Below, in pieces: positions 1-7,263 of a DNA stretch of 13,300 bases (its first letter is position 1; every line of letters begins with the position of its first letter). The translations under genes were made by a program, and so were the position numbers. The notes beneath the pieces were generated by a model. The model worked only from the letters and a program-made list of their open reading frames with translations. It was not told the origin of the DNA and did no database searches. Source of the stretch: Actinomycetota bacterium (GTDB taxonomy: Bacteria; Actinomycetota; Acidimicrobiia; Acidimicrobiales; JAHWLA01); contig JAHWLA010000049.1 of assembly GCA_019347595.1 (NCBI GenBank), positions 1-13,300 on the forward strand. The letters run 5' to 3'.

Positions 1-125
1 CGACCAGCGCGAGAACAGAACCGCCGCAGCCAGGCATTGACGCGTGCCTTCCTCCAGCCGTCATCACCGGGATCACCCCGTACGCACTGGACAACGGCGC
101 GGGCCTGCGGACACCGTGGACGACG
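1..125. other. Upstream stretch with no gene assigned
   Basis: No complete gene is visible here. Two fragments are possible and cannot be decided. On the plus strand, a reading frame ends with TGA at 38-40 and could be the last 12 codons of an upstream gene. On the minus strand, an ATG at 37-35 opens a frame running off the window edge, with purine-rich GGAGGAAGG upstream of it, so a divergent gene could start here. A TTGACG at 37-42 resembles a -35 box, but no convincing -10 follows at the right distance. The queC frame is also open upstream to base 3 without any ATG, GTG or TTG, so it gives no earlier start for queC within the window. Confidence 0.3.
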
Positions 126-818
126 ATGGACGAGCCCACGGTGGTGCTGCTGAGCGGCGGCCTCGACTCCACGACGGTGCTCGCCATCGCCACCGCCGAA
201 GGCCGTCGCTGCTATGCGCTCAGCTTCGACTACGGCCAGCGGCATGCCGTGGAGCTGAAGGCCGCCCGAGGGGTGGCGCAGCACTTCGGTGTGGCCGACC
301 ACGTGATCGTCACCACTGACTTGCGCGTCTTCGGCGGCTCGGCGCTGACCGCCGATGTCGACGTCCCCAAGGCCGACAGCGCCGAGGAACTGGGCGACGG
401 CATACCGATCACCTACGTCCCCGCCCGCAACACCGTGTTCTTGTCGTTCGCCCTGGCGTGGGCGGAGACGCTCGGCGCCGCCGACATCTTCATCGGGGTC
501 AACGCGCTCGACTACAGCGGCTACCCCGACTGCCGGCCCGAGTACATCGCCGCGTTCGAGACCATGGCGAACCTCGCCACGCGCGAGGGCGTGGAGGGCG
601 GCATCCGCACGCGCATCCACGCGCCGCTCATGGCGATGACGAAGGGCGACATCGTGCGCCGCGGCATGGAGCTCGGCGTCGACTACGCGCTGACCCATAG
701 CTGTTACGACCCGGGCCCCGAGGGGCATCCGTGCGGGCGGTGCGATTCGTGCCTCCTGCGGGCCAAGGGCTTCGCCGAGGCTGGTCTCACCGACCCGACG
801 CGGGATCGCCGGCAGTGA
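126..818 (+). CDS. queC: 7-cyano-7-deazaguanine synthase QueC
   Basis: QueC converts 7-carboxy-7-deazaguanine to 7-cyano-7-deazaguanine (preQ0) with ATP and ammonia, in the cytoplasm. It acts in the queuosine/7-deazapurine pathway. The 230-residue product has the family's usual length. Visible signatures are the PP-loop ATP-binding motif SGGLDS at residues 10-15, the FDYGQRHAVEL segment just after it, YVPARNTVFLS in the middle, and GVNALDYSGYPDCRPEY. The C-terminal zinc ligands are C193, C203, C206 and C209 (CGRCDSC). The ATG at 126 puts the PP-loop at the expected distance from the N-terminus, although no clear Shine-Dalgarno precedes it. No queD, queE or queF homologue lies in the window, so the rest of the pathway must be elsewhere or just upstream. 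The family call is secure; whether the product feeds tRNA queuosine or another deazapurine cannot be told. Confidence 0.95.
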   Translation: MDEPTVVLLSGGLDSTTVLAIATAEGRRCYALSFDYGQRHAVELKAARGVAQHFGVADHVIVTTDLRVFGGSALTADVDVPKADSAEELGDGIPITYVPARNTVFLSFALAWAETLGAADIFIGVNALDYSGYPDCRPEYIAAFETMANLATREGVEGGIRTRIHAPLMAMTKGDIVRRGMELGVDYALTHSCYDPGPEGHPCGRCDSCLLRAKGFAEAGLTDPTRDRRQ

Positions 819-980
819 GCCGGCTGCCGCGGGGAGCCCGTCGAGTGCTTCGAGCCCGCGGTCGCCGGCATGCGTCACGGGTGGTCGCCATCGACGCACC
901 GAGCGACGACCATCTCGTGATGCTGACGGCCGACGACATGGCACCCCGGGCAGGGGCGGGCGCGCCGGTAGCATCGCGGC
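819..980. other. Gap between queC and pspA with possible leaderless promoter
   Basis: This 162-bp gap carries no credible ORF of its own. TAGCAT at 969-974 fits the TANNNT -10 pattern and ends 6 nt before the pspA ATG at 981, so transcription could begin at or next to the start codon. No recognisable -35 lies at the standard spacing and no Shine-Dalgarno sequence precedes the ATG. pspA may therefore have its own promoter and be translated from a leaderless message, a common arrangement in actinobacteria. This is an inference from spacing alone. Confidence 0.35.
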
Positions 981-1730
981 ATGTTCAGGCTCGCGCGCCG
1001 TATCGGTCGGTATCTCACCGCTGCCCTCACCGGGAAGTTCGAGGAGGCGGCCGACCCCAAGGTCCAGTTGGAGCAGGCGATCGCCGAGGGACAGGAGCAG
1101 CATCGCCGGCTACGGGAGCAGGCAGCCAACGTCATCGCCAACCAGAAGCAGACCGAGCTGCGGTTGAACCGCGCCATGGAGGAACTGGAGAAGGTCACCG
1201 GCTCGGCGCGGCAGGCGCTGCTCATGGCCGACGAGGCGACGAAGAACGGAGACGGCAAGCGAGCGGACGACTACACCCGGGCCGCCGAGGCGTTCGCGTC
1301 GAAGCTGGTCGGCATCGAGCAGGAAGTGGAGGGCCTGAAGGCGCTGCACCTCCAGACCACGGAGGCGGCCGACAAGGCCAAGGCCGCCGTCGCCCAGAAC
1401 GCGGCGGCGCTGCAGAAGCGTTTGGCCGAGCGGCAGAAACTGTTGAGCCAGCTCGACCAGGCGAAGATGCAGGAGCAGATGAACAAGGCGATGGAGACGC
1501 TGTCCGAGACAGTCGGGCACGATGTCCCCACGGTGGAGGAAGTGCGGCGCAAGATCGAGGAGCGCTACGCCCGCGCGGCGGGCGCGGCCGAGCTTCACGG
1601 CGAATCCGTCGAGGGCCGGATGGTCGAGGTCGAGCAGGCCCAGCTCGACAGCGAGGCCAAGGCCCGTCTCTCGCAGATTCGCTCACAGCTCGGCCTGGCC
1701 GGCCCCCAGGAGGGCGCCGCCTCGCCCTGA
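981..1730 (+). CDS. pspA: PspA/IM30 (Vipp1) family membrane-stress protein
   Basis: PspA/IM30 proteins are peripheral membrane proteins of the ESCRT-III superfamily. They polymerise on the inner face of the cytoplasmic membrane and help maintain its integrity under stress. The 249-residue product has the typical layout. An amphipathic N-terminal helix (about residues 1-18, rich in Arg and hydrophobics) is followed by the conserved stretch KFEEAADPKVQLEQAI, then long charged coiled-coil helices to about residue 220. The tail is flexible and Ala/Gly/Pro-rich. There are no transmembrane segments or cysteines. The ATG at 981 gives the canonical N-terminal helix. No pspB, pspC or pspF-like gene is next to it; actinobacterial PspA systems use different partners. 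It converges on the gene ending at 1860 and the two share a stem-loop cluster. Confidence 0.9.
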   Translation: MFRLARRIGRYLTAALTGKFEEAADPKVQLEQAIAEGQEQHRRLREQAANVIANQKQTELRLNRAMEELEKVTGSARQALLMADEATKNGDGKRADDYTRAAEAFASKLVGIEQEVEGLKALHLQTTEAADKAKAAVAQNAAALQKRLAERQKLLSQLDQAKMQEQMNKAMETLSETVGHDVPTVEEVRRKIEERYARAAGAAELHGESVEGRMVEVEQAQLDSEAKARLSQIRSQLGLAGPQEGAASP

Positions 1731-1741
1731 ACGGCCGGCGC

Positions 1742-1777
1742 TTGCCGCAATCGGCAAAGGACCGGTGAACCCGGTCC
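1742..1777 (+). terminator. Two small tandem stem-loops after pspA
   Basis: The first stem-loop is TTGCCG (1742-1747), loop CAAT, CGGCAA (1752-1757). The second is GGACCGG (1759-1765), loop TGAAC, CCGGTCC (1771-1777). Both stems are perfect and begin 12 nt after the pspA stop codon. There is no T-tract after either, as is common for terminators in high-GC actinobacteria. Together with the larger palindrome that follows, they probably end the pspA transcript. Confidence 0.5.
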
Positions 1778-1790
1778 GCAGGCCCGGTCG

Positions 1791-1842
1791 CGTTCCGGTT
1801 GCGGAACTGCGCACCCCGGTGCGCAGTTCCGCAACGAGAACG
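1791..1842. terminator. Large perfect palindrome between convergent genes, likely bidirectional terminator
   Basis: GTTGCGGAACTGCGCACC (1798-1815) and its exact reverse complement (1818-1835) are separated by only CC. A further 5-bp stem, CGTTC (1791-1795) with GAACG (1838-1842), extends it across a 2x2 internal loop. It lies about 60 nt after the pspA stop and 17 nt after the stop of the minus-strand gene, so both transcripts would fold the same hairpin. There is no T-tract on either side. A protein-binding palindrome or a small repetitive element is also possible; a genome-wide search for copies would distinguish these. Confidence 0.6.
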
Positions 1843-1859
1843 GTGGTGCGCCGGCGGCG

Positions 1860-2795
1860 CTAGCCGGCGAAGACCCGGTTGCGTCGCCGGGCCAGCACCC
1901 AGCCGCCCGTCGCGACCACGGCCATGGGCACGAGGCCGAGCCACACCAGCGCCGACAGCGCCGACACCGGGCCCGGCGGCGGCGCAGGACCCGCCTGGGG
2001 CCCGGCCAACACGTTCCGGGCCGCGGCCGAGATGCTGGCAATCGGCGTGGCCAAGCCGAACGGGTCGTCGAAGGGCCCGCCCCCCAGGAACAGCATCGGA
2101 GGCGCTACCGACCCGCCGCCTGTCACCTGCTCGACGGACGGCGCCGCGGCCGGCCCCGATGGCACCGGCGTGCCCGAGGTGTCGGTCACCGGTTCGTCCG
2201 TGGTGGGCCGAAAGTCCTCCAACAGCTCGAACGGTGTGAACACGGTCTCGGCCACGTAGGTCAGCGTGAGCCGGTAGCCCTCCTCGTTCACGCCGACGAA
2301 GTTGACGACCACGATGTCGTAGTCGTCCGCGGGCGAGACGTAGGCGGTCTCCGGCTGGGCCGCGGTAGCGCCGCTGGCCACCTGGTTCTGGCGGATGCGC
2401 TTCGACTTGTCGTAGGGGACCTGGAAGATGAACATGTCGAGGTCGTTGTTGGTGACCTCGCCCTCGACCGGCACGTCGACCTCCGCCCGCGTCTTCCACC
2501 CCAACTGGATGCGGACGAAGTAGCTGGTGTCGGACGAAGCCGGCGGCAGGATTGTCAGCCGGATCACGTCGCAGTACGGCGCCAGCCGACACGTCTCGGG
2601 GTCGTAGGCCTGGTTCGCCGGGTTGTTGCCCGGGATTGTCGGGTACTGCCGTGTGAAGCTCTCGCCTTCGCCGATCCGGAGCGCCGGGTGCTGCAAGGCC
2701 GGGCTGGGGCCCGCCATGACCACGGCGCCGACGCCTATGAACGCAACGGCCAAGGCCAGGTGGGCTGCTCGTCGAGCACGGGTGTCCTTCAGCAT
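1860..2795 (-). CDS. Secreted PPC-like domain protein with C-terminal membrane anchor
   Basis: The 311-residue product has a signal-peptide-like N-terminus (basic residues 4-9, hydrophobic 11-28, then SPA). An extracellular domain follows (about 40-190), containing a possible disulfide pair C69/C75. Its motifs, NNDLDMFIFQV and DDYDIVVVNFVGVNEEGYRLTLTY, resemble the beta-sandwich of bacterial pre-peptidase C-terminal (PPC) domains. A long Pro/Ala/Gly-rich linker (about 195-275), one membrane helix (about 280-300) and a basic RRRNR tail complete a type I topology. ATG at 2795 was chosen because AGGGGA (2808-2803) lies 7 nt upstream; a longer open frame reaches upstream but overlaps the preceding gene. 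It sits 14 nt after the binding-protein gene, so co-translation is likely. No protease domain accompanies the PPC-like fold. The function is unknown; a role as membrane-tethered partner of the binding protein is an inference. Confidence 0.8.
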   Translation of the reverse strand: MLKDTRARRAAHLALAVAFIGVGAVVMAGPSPALQHPALRIGEGESFTRQYPTIPGNNPANQAYDPETCRLAPYCDVIRLTILPPASSDTSYFVRIQLGWKTRAEVDVPVEGEVTNNDLDMFIFQVPYDKSKRIRQNQVASGATAAQPETAYVSPADDYDIVVVNFVGVNEEGYRLTLTYVAETVFTPFELLEDFRPTTDEPVTDTSGTPVPSGPAAAPSVEQVTGGGSVAPPMLFLGGGPFDDPFGLATPIASISAAARNVLAGPQAGPAPPPGPVSALSALVWLGLVPMAVVATGGWVLARRRNRVFAG

Positions 2796-2809
2796 CGCCA
2801 CATCCCCTG

Positions 2810-4645
2810 TCAGGTCGCGCTCGGTGGGTTGGGATTCGTCAGTCCCCCGCCGTTGAAGCCGTTGCACCTGTCGGCGCTCGTCCGCTGCGTGGGCACGTCG
2901 CCCGACGGCCAGTCGCCGCCGATGTAGCGCTTGCCGTCCTCGGCCATGCGCCAGCACCCGGGCCGGTCGTTGTTGGGCGAGTTGCCGTTCGGGTCCCACC
3001 ACTGGGCCACGGCGTCCTTGGTGCACGTGTAGTCGCCGGGCTCGTAGTAACAGGCCGGCGTCTGGCGGTTGCTGCTGGGCACCTTGGGGATGGCTCGGAA
3101 GCCCTTGTCGACCGACGTCGGCCCCAGTCGGGGACCGGCCACCTGGATGCCGGTGAAGAGCTGCCGCAGGTCCTCGTATGTCCCCGCCTCGCAACTGAAC
3201 CGCAGGTCCGACTTGGGCACCGTCGGGTTCACCTGGACGTAGGCCTTGTAGCAGAGGCTGTCGTCGAGCAGCGGCGTGTAGACGACGTTACTGACGACCC
3301 AGGCATGGGACCAGAAGTTCGGCTCTTGGTACTGCCCCTCGGCGTTGCCGTCGACGAACAGGTCGCCCGCCACCACCACCTCGGGCTTCCAGTTGCCCGA
3401 CGTCTTCGAGAGTTGGGTCTCCAAGCCGCCCGGCCAGATGATCGTGGTCACCCCCGCCTGCTGGAAGGCGAGGTTGGCGTCGGAGGCGTACTTCGGCGGG
3501 TTGCTGTTGTCCTGCACGTACTGGGCCGACGGGAACGTCTGCTCCGAGACGATGTCCGCCCCGCAGGCGGTGACCTGTTGCTTGACCAAGTCCTTCAACA
3601 GGCGGAGCTCGGGCCGGTTGCGGTCGCTCGTGTACCAGAGCCCGTACTTGCGCTCCTTGCCCATGTCGCCCGAGTTGCCGCTGAAGCTCACACGGTAGGG
3701 CACGACCTTGGTGCAGATGTAGCTGCTGAACATGCGGGCCTGCTGCTCGACGCTCGGGTAGTACCCCCACATCAGACGGGGGAACCGGCTGAAGAACTCC
3801 GCCGGGCGCCCCACCAGGGCGCCGAAGTTGAGCACGCCCTTGCGGGCCATCGACTCCAGGTAGGCGTCGTTGTTCTCGACCGCGTAGCTGAGCACGGCGA
3901 ACGGCTTGATCTTGGCGTAGTTGTCGGCCGCGTCCGCCTTGCGGGAAGCGGCCGAGGGGCTGAGCCCACCGGTGGCGAAGAAGGCGTGGAAGTGCACGAA
4001 GCGGCCGTAGGCCTGGTAGCGGTCGTTGAAGTACTGCTGCCACCCTCGAAGGATGCGGACCAGGCAGTGCTCGTCGTCGCGTGCCCGCTCCATCAGGTCG
4101 AAGTACTGCCCGTCGGGCGTGACCTCGCTGCCCTTGCTGCACGTCGTATAGCGTGTGAAACCCTCGAAATACACGAGGATCTGTACCTCTTCACGGCTCA
4201 CGCCCTGGTACGTGGCGCCGAAGTTGTCGCCCTCGAAGTGGACCACGCACGGCGGTGCCAACGGGTCCTCGGTCTGCTTGGGCGGGTCGCCGACGCAGTT
4301 CTTCGCCCCGGTCACCTTGGGCCGGCCGCGGGGATCGGTGCCGCCGCCGAGCTCCTCATCGAGGAGCGTCGTGGTGGTGGTGGCGAAGCTCTCCTCCAGG
4401 CTGGAGCTGCCCGCCAGGCCCAATGACGACAGGTTGCCGGGCATGGGAGGAGGCGGCGTCTCGTCGTCGGGCGGAACCGGTGCGTACTCCAGCGTCTGGC
4501 TGGGATTGGTCTGCGGCAGGTTGAGCGACGACGGAAGCACGGCGAGCACGATCAGAGCTGCGGCAGCCAATATCAGCAACGGCGGGTACTTCCGCGCCCA
4601 CTGCGTCGAACGAGGCCGAGCCCCCTCCGTCATCGCTACCGCCAT
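2810..4645 (-). CDS. Membrane-anchored type I periplasmic binding protein (LivJ/Peripla_BP_6-like)
   Basis: This is a 611-residue ABC-type substrate-binding protein related to branched-chain amino acid receptors. After a short basic cytoplasmic start there is one hydrophobic helix (about residues 22-37) and no lipobox cysteine, so it looks TM-anchored or signal-cleaved rather than lipidated. A Pro-rich spacer (about 55-70) and a Thr/Ser/Glu-rich stretch lead to the two-lobed binding domain. Recognisable parts are VQILVYFEGF, the hinge-like IKPFAVLSYAVEN, YGLWYTSDRNRPE and the TTIIWPGG strand. The domain continues to a Cys/Trp-rich C-terminus (YYEPGDYTCTKD, AQWWDP). The exported part has 12 cysteines, suggesting several disulfides. 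ATG 4645 was chosen because GGGAGGT (4655-4649) sits just upstream; an upstream in-frame start lacks such a site. It is divergent from the moxR operon, which encodes a LivHM permease and may be its partner. The ligand cannot be predicted. Confidence 0.85.
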   Translation of the reverse strand: MAVAMTEGARPRSTQWARKYPPLLILAAAALIVLAVLPSSLNLPQTNPSQTLEYAPVPPDDETPPPPMPGNLSSLGLAGSSSLEESFATTTTTLLDEELGGGTDPRGRPKVTGAKNCVGDPPKQTEDPLAPPCVVHFEGDNFGATYQGVSREEVQILVYFEGFTRYTTCSKGSEVTPDGQYFDLMERARDDEHCLVRILRGWQQYFNDRYQAYGRFVHFHAFFATGGLSPSAASRKADAADNYAKIKPFAVLSYAVENNDAYLESMARKGVLNFGALVGRPAEFFSRFPRLMWGYYPSVEQQARMFSSYICTKVVPYRVSFSGNSGDMGKERKYGLWYTSDRNRPELRLLKDLVKQQVTACGADIVSEQTFPSAQYVQDNSNPPKYASDANLAFQQAGVTTIIWPGGLETQLSKTSGNWKPEVVVAGDLFVDGNAEGQYQEPNFWSHAWVVSNVVYTPLLDDSLCYKAYVQVNPTVPKSDLRFSCEAGTYEDLRQLFTGIQVAGPRLGPTSVDKGFRAIPKVPSSNRQTPACYYEPGDYTCTKDAVAQWWDPNGNSPNNDRPGCWRMAEDGKRYIGGDWPSGDVPTQRTSADRCNGFNGGGLTNPNPPSAT

Positions 4646-4713
4646 GCGACCTCCCGCTCGTGCGCCCGCCGATCCGGGCGGTTCGATGACACGCTCGTCA
4701 CTACTATTCTCGC

Positions 4714-4771
4714 GCGGGTGACGCTCTCCCTCTGACACGAGGGACACGATTTATCACCCGCTGCGGGTGAC
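4714..4771. promoter_or_regulatory. Divergent control region with palindrome and repeated half-site
   Basis: The 229-bp gap 4646-4874 separates the binding-protein operon from the moxR operon. It holds a perfect palindrome TCACCCGC-T-GCGGGTGA (4754-4770). A third copy of the half-site, GCGGGTGAC, lies at 4714-4722, 49 bp from the copy at 4763-4771. Between them is a direct repeat GACACGA at 4734-4740 and 4743-4749. AT-rich patches at 4701-4710 and 4750-4756 are candidate -10 areas for the two directions, but I cannot assign clean -35/-10 pairs. The layout looks like an operator for a dimeric regulator controlling both operons; no regulator gene is in the window. Bases 4772-4874 show nothing beyond the moxR ribosome binding site. 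Confidence 0.45.
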
Positions 4772-4874
4772 ATCGTCGTCACCGCCGAGGAAGGTGCAGC
4801 GGCGCGCAGTATCGAACACGAACCTCGGACGGCTCCAAGGCATGGCGTCGCCGAACTCAAGAAGCGGAGGCCCC

Positions 4875-5882
4875 ATGGCGGTAGCGACGGCCCGCAGCAC
4901 CCGAGCCCCTCGGCAGCAGCGGATGAACGCCGAGCGGTTCACCAAGAGCTTTCAACTGATCACCGACAACGTCGAGACGGTGATCAAGGGCAAGAGCGAC
5001 GTCGTGCGACTGGCGCTCGTGGCCATCATGTGCGAGGGCCACATCCTCTTCGAGGACGTGCCGGGCACCGGCAAGTCCATGCTGGCCCGGGCCATCGGGC
5101 AATCCATGCAGGCCACCAGCACCCGCGTGCAGTGCACCCCCGACATGCTGCCCGGCGACATCACGGGGTCGTCGATCCTCGACCAGAAGCGCGGCGTGTT
5201 CGAGTTCCGCCCCGGCCCCATCTTCACCAACATCCTCCTGGCCGACGAGATCAACCGCGCCACCCCCAAGACCCAGTCGGCGCTGCTGGAGGCCATGGCC
5301 GAACGACGGGTCTCGGCCGACGGCATCACGTACGACCTGCCGCGTCCGTTCGTCGTGCTCGCCACCCAGAACCCGGTGGAGCAGGCGGGCACCTTCCCGC
5401 TCCCCGAGGCCCAGCTCGATCGCTTCCTGTTCAAGCTGTCGATGGGTTACATGGCCCGCGAGCACGAGTTCGAGGTCATGTTCGACAACGCCGCGCAGTT
5501 GTCGATCGAGGTCTTGGGCTCGGTCGTCAGCACCGAGGACGTGCAGGCCATGATCGACTACGCCACCACCCTCGAGGTCACGCCCGAGATCGGCTACTAC
5601 ATCGTCGACTTGGTGCAGGCCTCGCGGATGGACCCGGCCGTCGCCATGGGCGCCAGCCCCCGTGCGTCGATCGCCCTGCTGCGCGCCTCCCGCGTGCTGG
5701 CCGCCTCGGACGGGCGCGAGCACGTCTACCCCGACGACGTGCGGACGGTGCTCACCGCCGTCATGGCCCACCGGCTGATCCTGAACCCCGACGCCATGCT
5801 TCGGGGTGACACGGTCGAGGCTGCCCTCGAACGCATCACCAGTACGGTCAAGCCGCCGCTCTCGTCACGCTCGGGCCGCTAG
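4875..5882 (+). CDS. MoxR-family AAA+ ATPase
   Basis: MoxR ATPases are hexameric AAA+ chaperones that remodel or activate partner proteins, often with a DUF58 or VWA-domain protein encoded next to them. The 335-residue product shows Walker A PGTGKS (63-68), Walker B with the MoxR-type continuation ADEINRA (123-129), sensor 1 ATQNP (163-167) and the LPEAQLDRF motif. A C-terminal helical lid includes MGASPRAS and HVYPDDV. The length fits the family. ATG 4875 was chosen because GGAGG (4866-4870) precedes it by 4 nt. The frame is open further upstream (ATG 4842, GTG 4767), but those starts lack a ribosome binding site, and 4767 lies inside the putative operator. It is the first gene of the operon; the DUF58 gene follows after 22 nt. 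The cytoplasmic ATPase role is well supported; the substrate is unknown. Confidence 0.93.
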   Translation: MAVATARSTRAPRQQRMNAERFTKSFQLITDNVETVIKGKSDVVRLALVAIMCEGHILFEDVPGTGKSMLARAIGQSMQATSTRVQCTPDMLPGDITGSSILDQKRGVFEFRPGPIFTNILLADEINRATPKTQSALLEAMAERRVSADGITYDLPRPFVVLATQNPVEQAGTFPLPEAQLDRFLFKLSMGYMAREHEFEVMFDNAAQLSIEVLGSVVSTEDVQAMIDYATTLEVTPEIGYYIVDLVQASRMDPAVAMGASPRASIALLRASRVLAASDGREHVYPDDVRTVLTAVMAHRLILNPDAMLRGDTVEAALERITSTVKPPLSSRSGR

Positions 5883-5904
5883 GCGAACGGGCACGAGGCG
5901 GAGG

Positions 5905-7263
5905 ATGGCGGACCTTCGGAGGAAGGGGGGCGCCCGGCCCGAACGGCCGGGGGGCGCCTCGCACGACAGGTGGACCTCGGTGCGGCGCGCCCTCGATGCG
6001 CTGGGCGAGCGCTTCGGGCCGCGGGTGCTGCGCGCCCGCCTCCTCGACCTGCAACGCAAGCTCGGCATCACCAGGGCCGGGCAGTTGGCCATCCTGGCCG
6101 CCATCGGGCTGTGGCTGGCGGCCCGCGTGGTCGCCGGTACCGCCATGTACCTCTTCGCCTACGGCGCCCTGCTGCTCGTGGTGGTGAGCTATCTCGTAGC
6201 CCCCCGGCGCCTGCGCCTGTCCGGCGACCGTGAAGGGCTCTTCCCCCGGGCCCAGGAAGGCGACCGCCTCGACGTGCGGGTGCTGCTGACGGCCAAGCGC
6301 TCGGTCAGCACGTTCGTCCTCGAAGAGCGCGTCCCCGAACGGTTGGGTACCTCGGTGCGCGTCCCCATCGCCAAGCTCTCGTCGGGCGATGCCGTCGAGC
6401 ACCGCTACGGCCTGCGCTGCGCCCGCCGCGGCGTCTACAACATCGGCCCCCTCGTCGCCATCGCCGGCGACCCGCTGGGCCTGTCGCAACGGGAGACCCT
6501 GATCGCCGAGCCCTTCGAGCTGCTCGTGCACCCCCGGGTCGAGCTGGTGAACGACCGGCCCCTCACCCGCCAGTTCGAGGACCCGCCTATCCGCCCGCCG
6601 GTATCGAAGCCGTGGCCGTCGGGCCTAGAGTTCTACGGGATGCGGGAGTACGTCCCCGGCGACGACCTGCGCCGCATCGTGTGGCGGGCCTCGGCCCGCA
6701 CGGGGACGATCATGGTGCGCGAGGCCGAGCAGGGCATCACCGACAAGGTCGTCATGGTGCTCGACACCAACCGGGCCTCCCACAGCCGCGACGGCGAGGG
6801 CTTCTCCGAGTCCTTCGAGGCGGGCATCCGGGTAGCCGCCTCCATCGGCGTCAAGCACCTGCGCGACGGCTACGAGGTGCGGTGCGAGACCAACGGCGGC
6901 CCCCTCACCCGGCCGCTGCGTGGCGCGGGCAGCCAGCTCATCCTGCTCGACGGCTTGGCCCGCTTGGAGCACAGCCGTAACTCGCTGTCCAACGCGCTCA
7001 TGCGCCTGCTGGTGTCGCCCCAACGCGACGCCCACCACGTGATCATCACCCCCCGCCTGGAAACTGACGAGGCGGCGCGGCTGCGGCTGCTCGTCAACCG
7101 AGGCGTCTCGGTGCTGGTGGTCGCCCTCATCTGGGACGAGGCCGACGCCGCCACCCTGGGCACCGCCGCCGCGCTGGGCTGCGAGGTGGCGGGCGTGCAC
7201 CCGGGCGAGAACATCGCCGCCGCCCTGTACGGCGCCGTCGGCGCCGGCGTGGGAAGCCGCTGA
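5905..7263 (+). CDS. DUF58 domain membrane protein
   Basis: DUF58 proteins have a VWA-like fold and are the usual partners of MoxR ATPases. The 452-residue product has a basic cytoplasmic N-terminus, two membrane helices (about 58-76 and 79-98), and a beta-rich segment. The hallmark DUF58 region is FYGMREYVPGDDLRRIVW (YVPGDD at 249-254, W260), followed by the SARTGTIMVREAEQG strand and the VWA-like VVMVLDTNRAS. In classical VWA domains this last position carries the DxSxS metal motif; here it reads DTNRAS, so metal binding is uncertain. ATG 5905 follows GAGG (5895-5898) by 6 nt. A longer frame from 5806 would overlap the end of moxR and lacks support. The stop overlaps the next start (TGATG). 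It probably links the ATPase to membrane substrates, by analogy with other MoxR-DUF58 pairs. Confidence 0.92.
   Translation: MADLRRKGGARPERPGGASHDRWTSVRRALDALGERFGPRVLRARLLDLQRKLGITRAGQLAILAAIGLWLAARVVAGTAMYLFAYGALLLVVVSYLVAPRRLRLSGDREGLFPRAQEGDRLDVRVLLTAKRSVSTFVLEERVPERLGTSVRVPIAKLSSGDAVEHRYGLRCARRGVYNIGPLVAIAGDPLGLSQRETLIAEPFELLVHPRVELVNDRPLTRQFEDPPIRPPVSKPWPSGLEFYGMREYVPGDDLRRIVWRASARTGTIMVREAEQGITDKVVMVLDTNRASHSRDGEGFSESFEAGIRVAASIGVKHLRDGYEVRCETNGGPLTRPLRGAGSQLILLDGLARLEHSRNSLSNALMRLLVSPQRDAHHVIITPRLETDEAARLRLLVNRGVSVLVVALIWDEADAATLGTAAALGCEVAGVHPGENIAAALYGAVGAGVGSR

Noticed and set aside
1..125. A preQ1-type riboswitch upstream of queC
   Set aside because: I looked for a compact pseudoknot with an A-rich tail near the start codon and saw none; the region is too GC-rich and has no clear stem-loop of that type.
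731..1768. A 345-codon plus-strand frame overlapping queC and pspA
   Set aside because: Arg/Gly-rich shadow in another frame of both genes; no motif.
1222..2592. A minus-strand frame of 456 codons crossing the convergent gap
   Set aside because: It runs opposite pspA and out of phase with the PPC-like gene, and passes through the stem-loop cluster; no recognisable domain.
2796..3194. A longer N-terminus for the PPC-like protein
   Set aside because: This part overlaps the binding-protein gene in another frame. The ATG at 2795 has a good ribosome binding site and starts a signal peptide.
3305..4426. A 373-codon plus-strand frame opposite the binding-protein gene
   Set aside because: The translation is Val/Leu/Arg-rich and lacks family motifs, whereas the minus strand encodes a recognisable binding protein.
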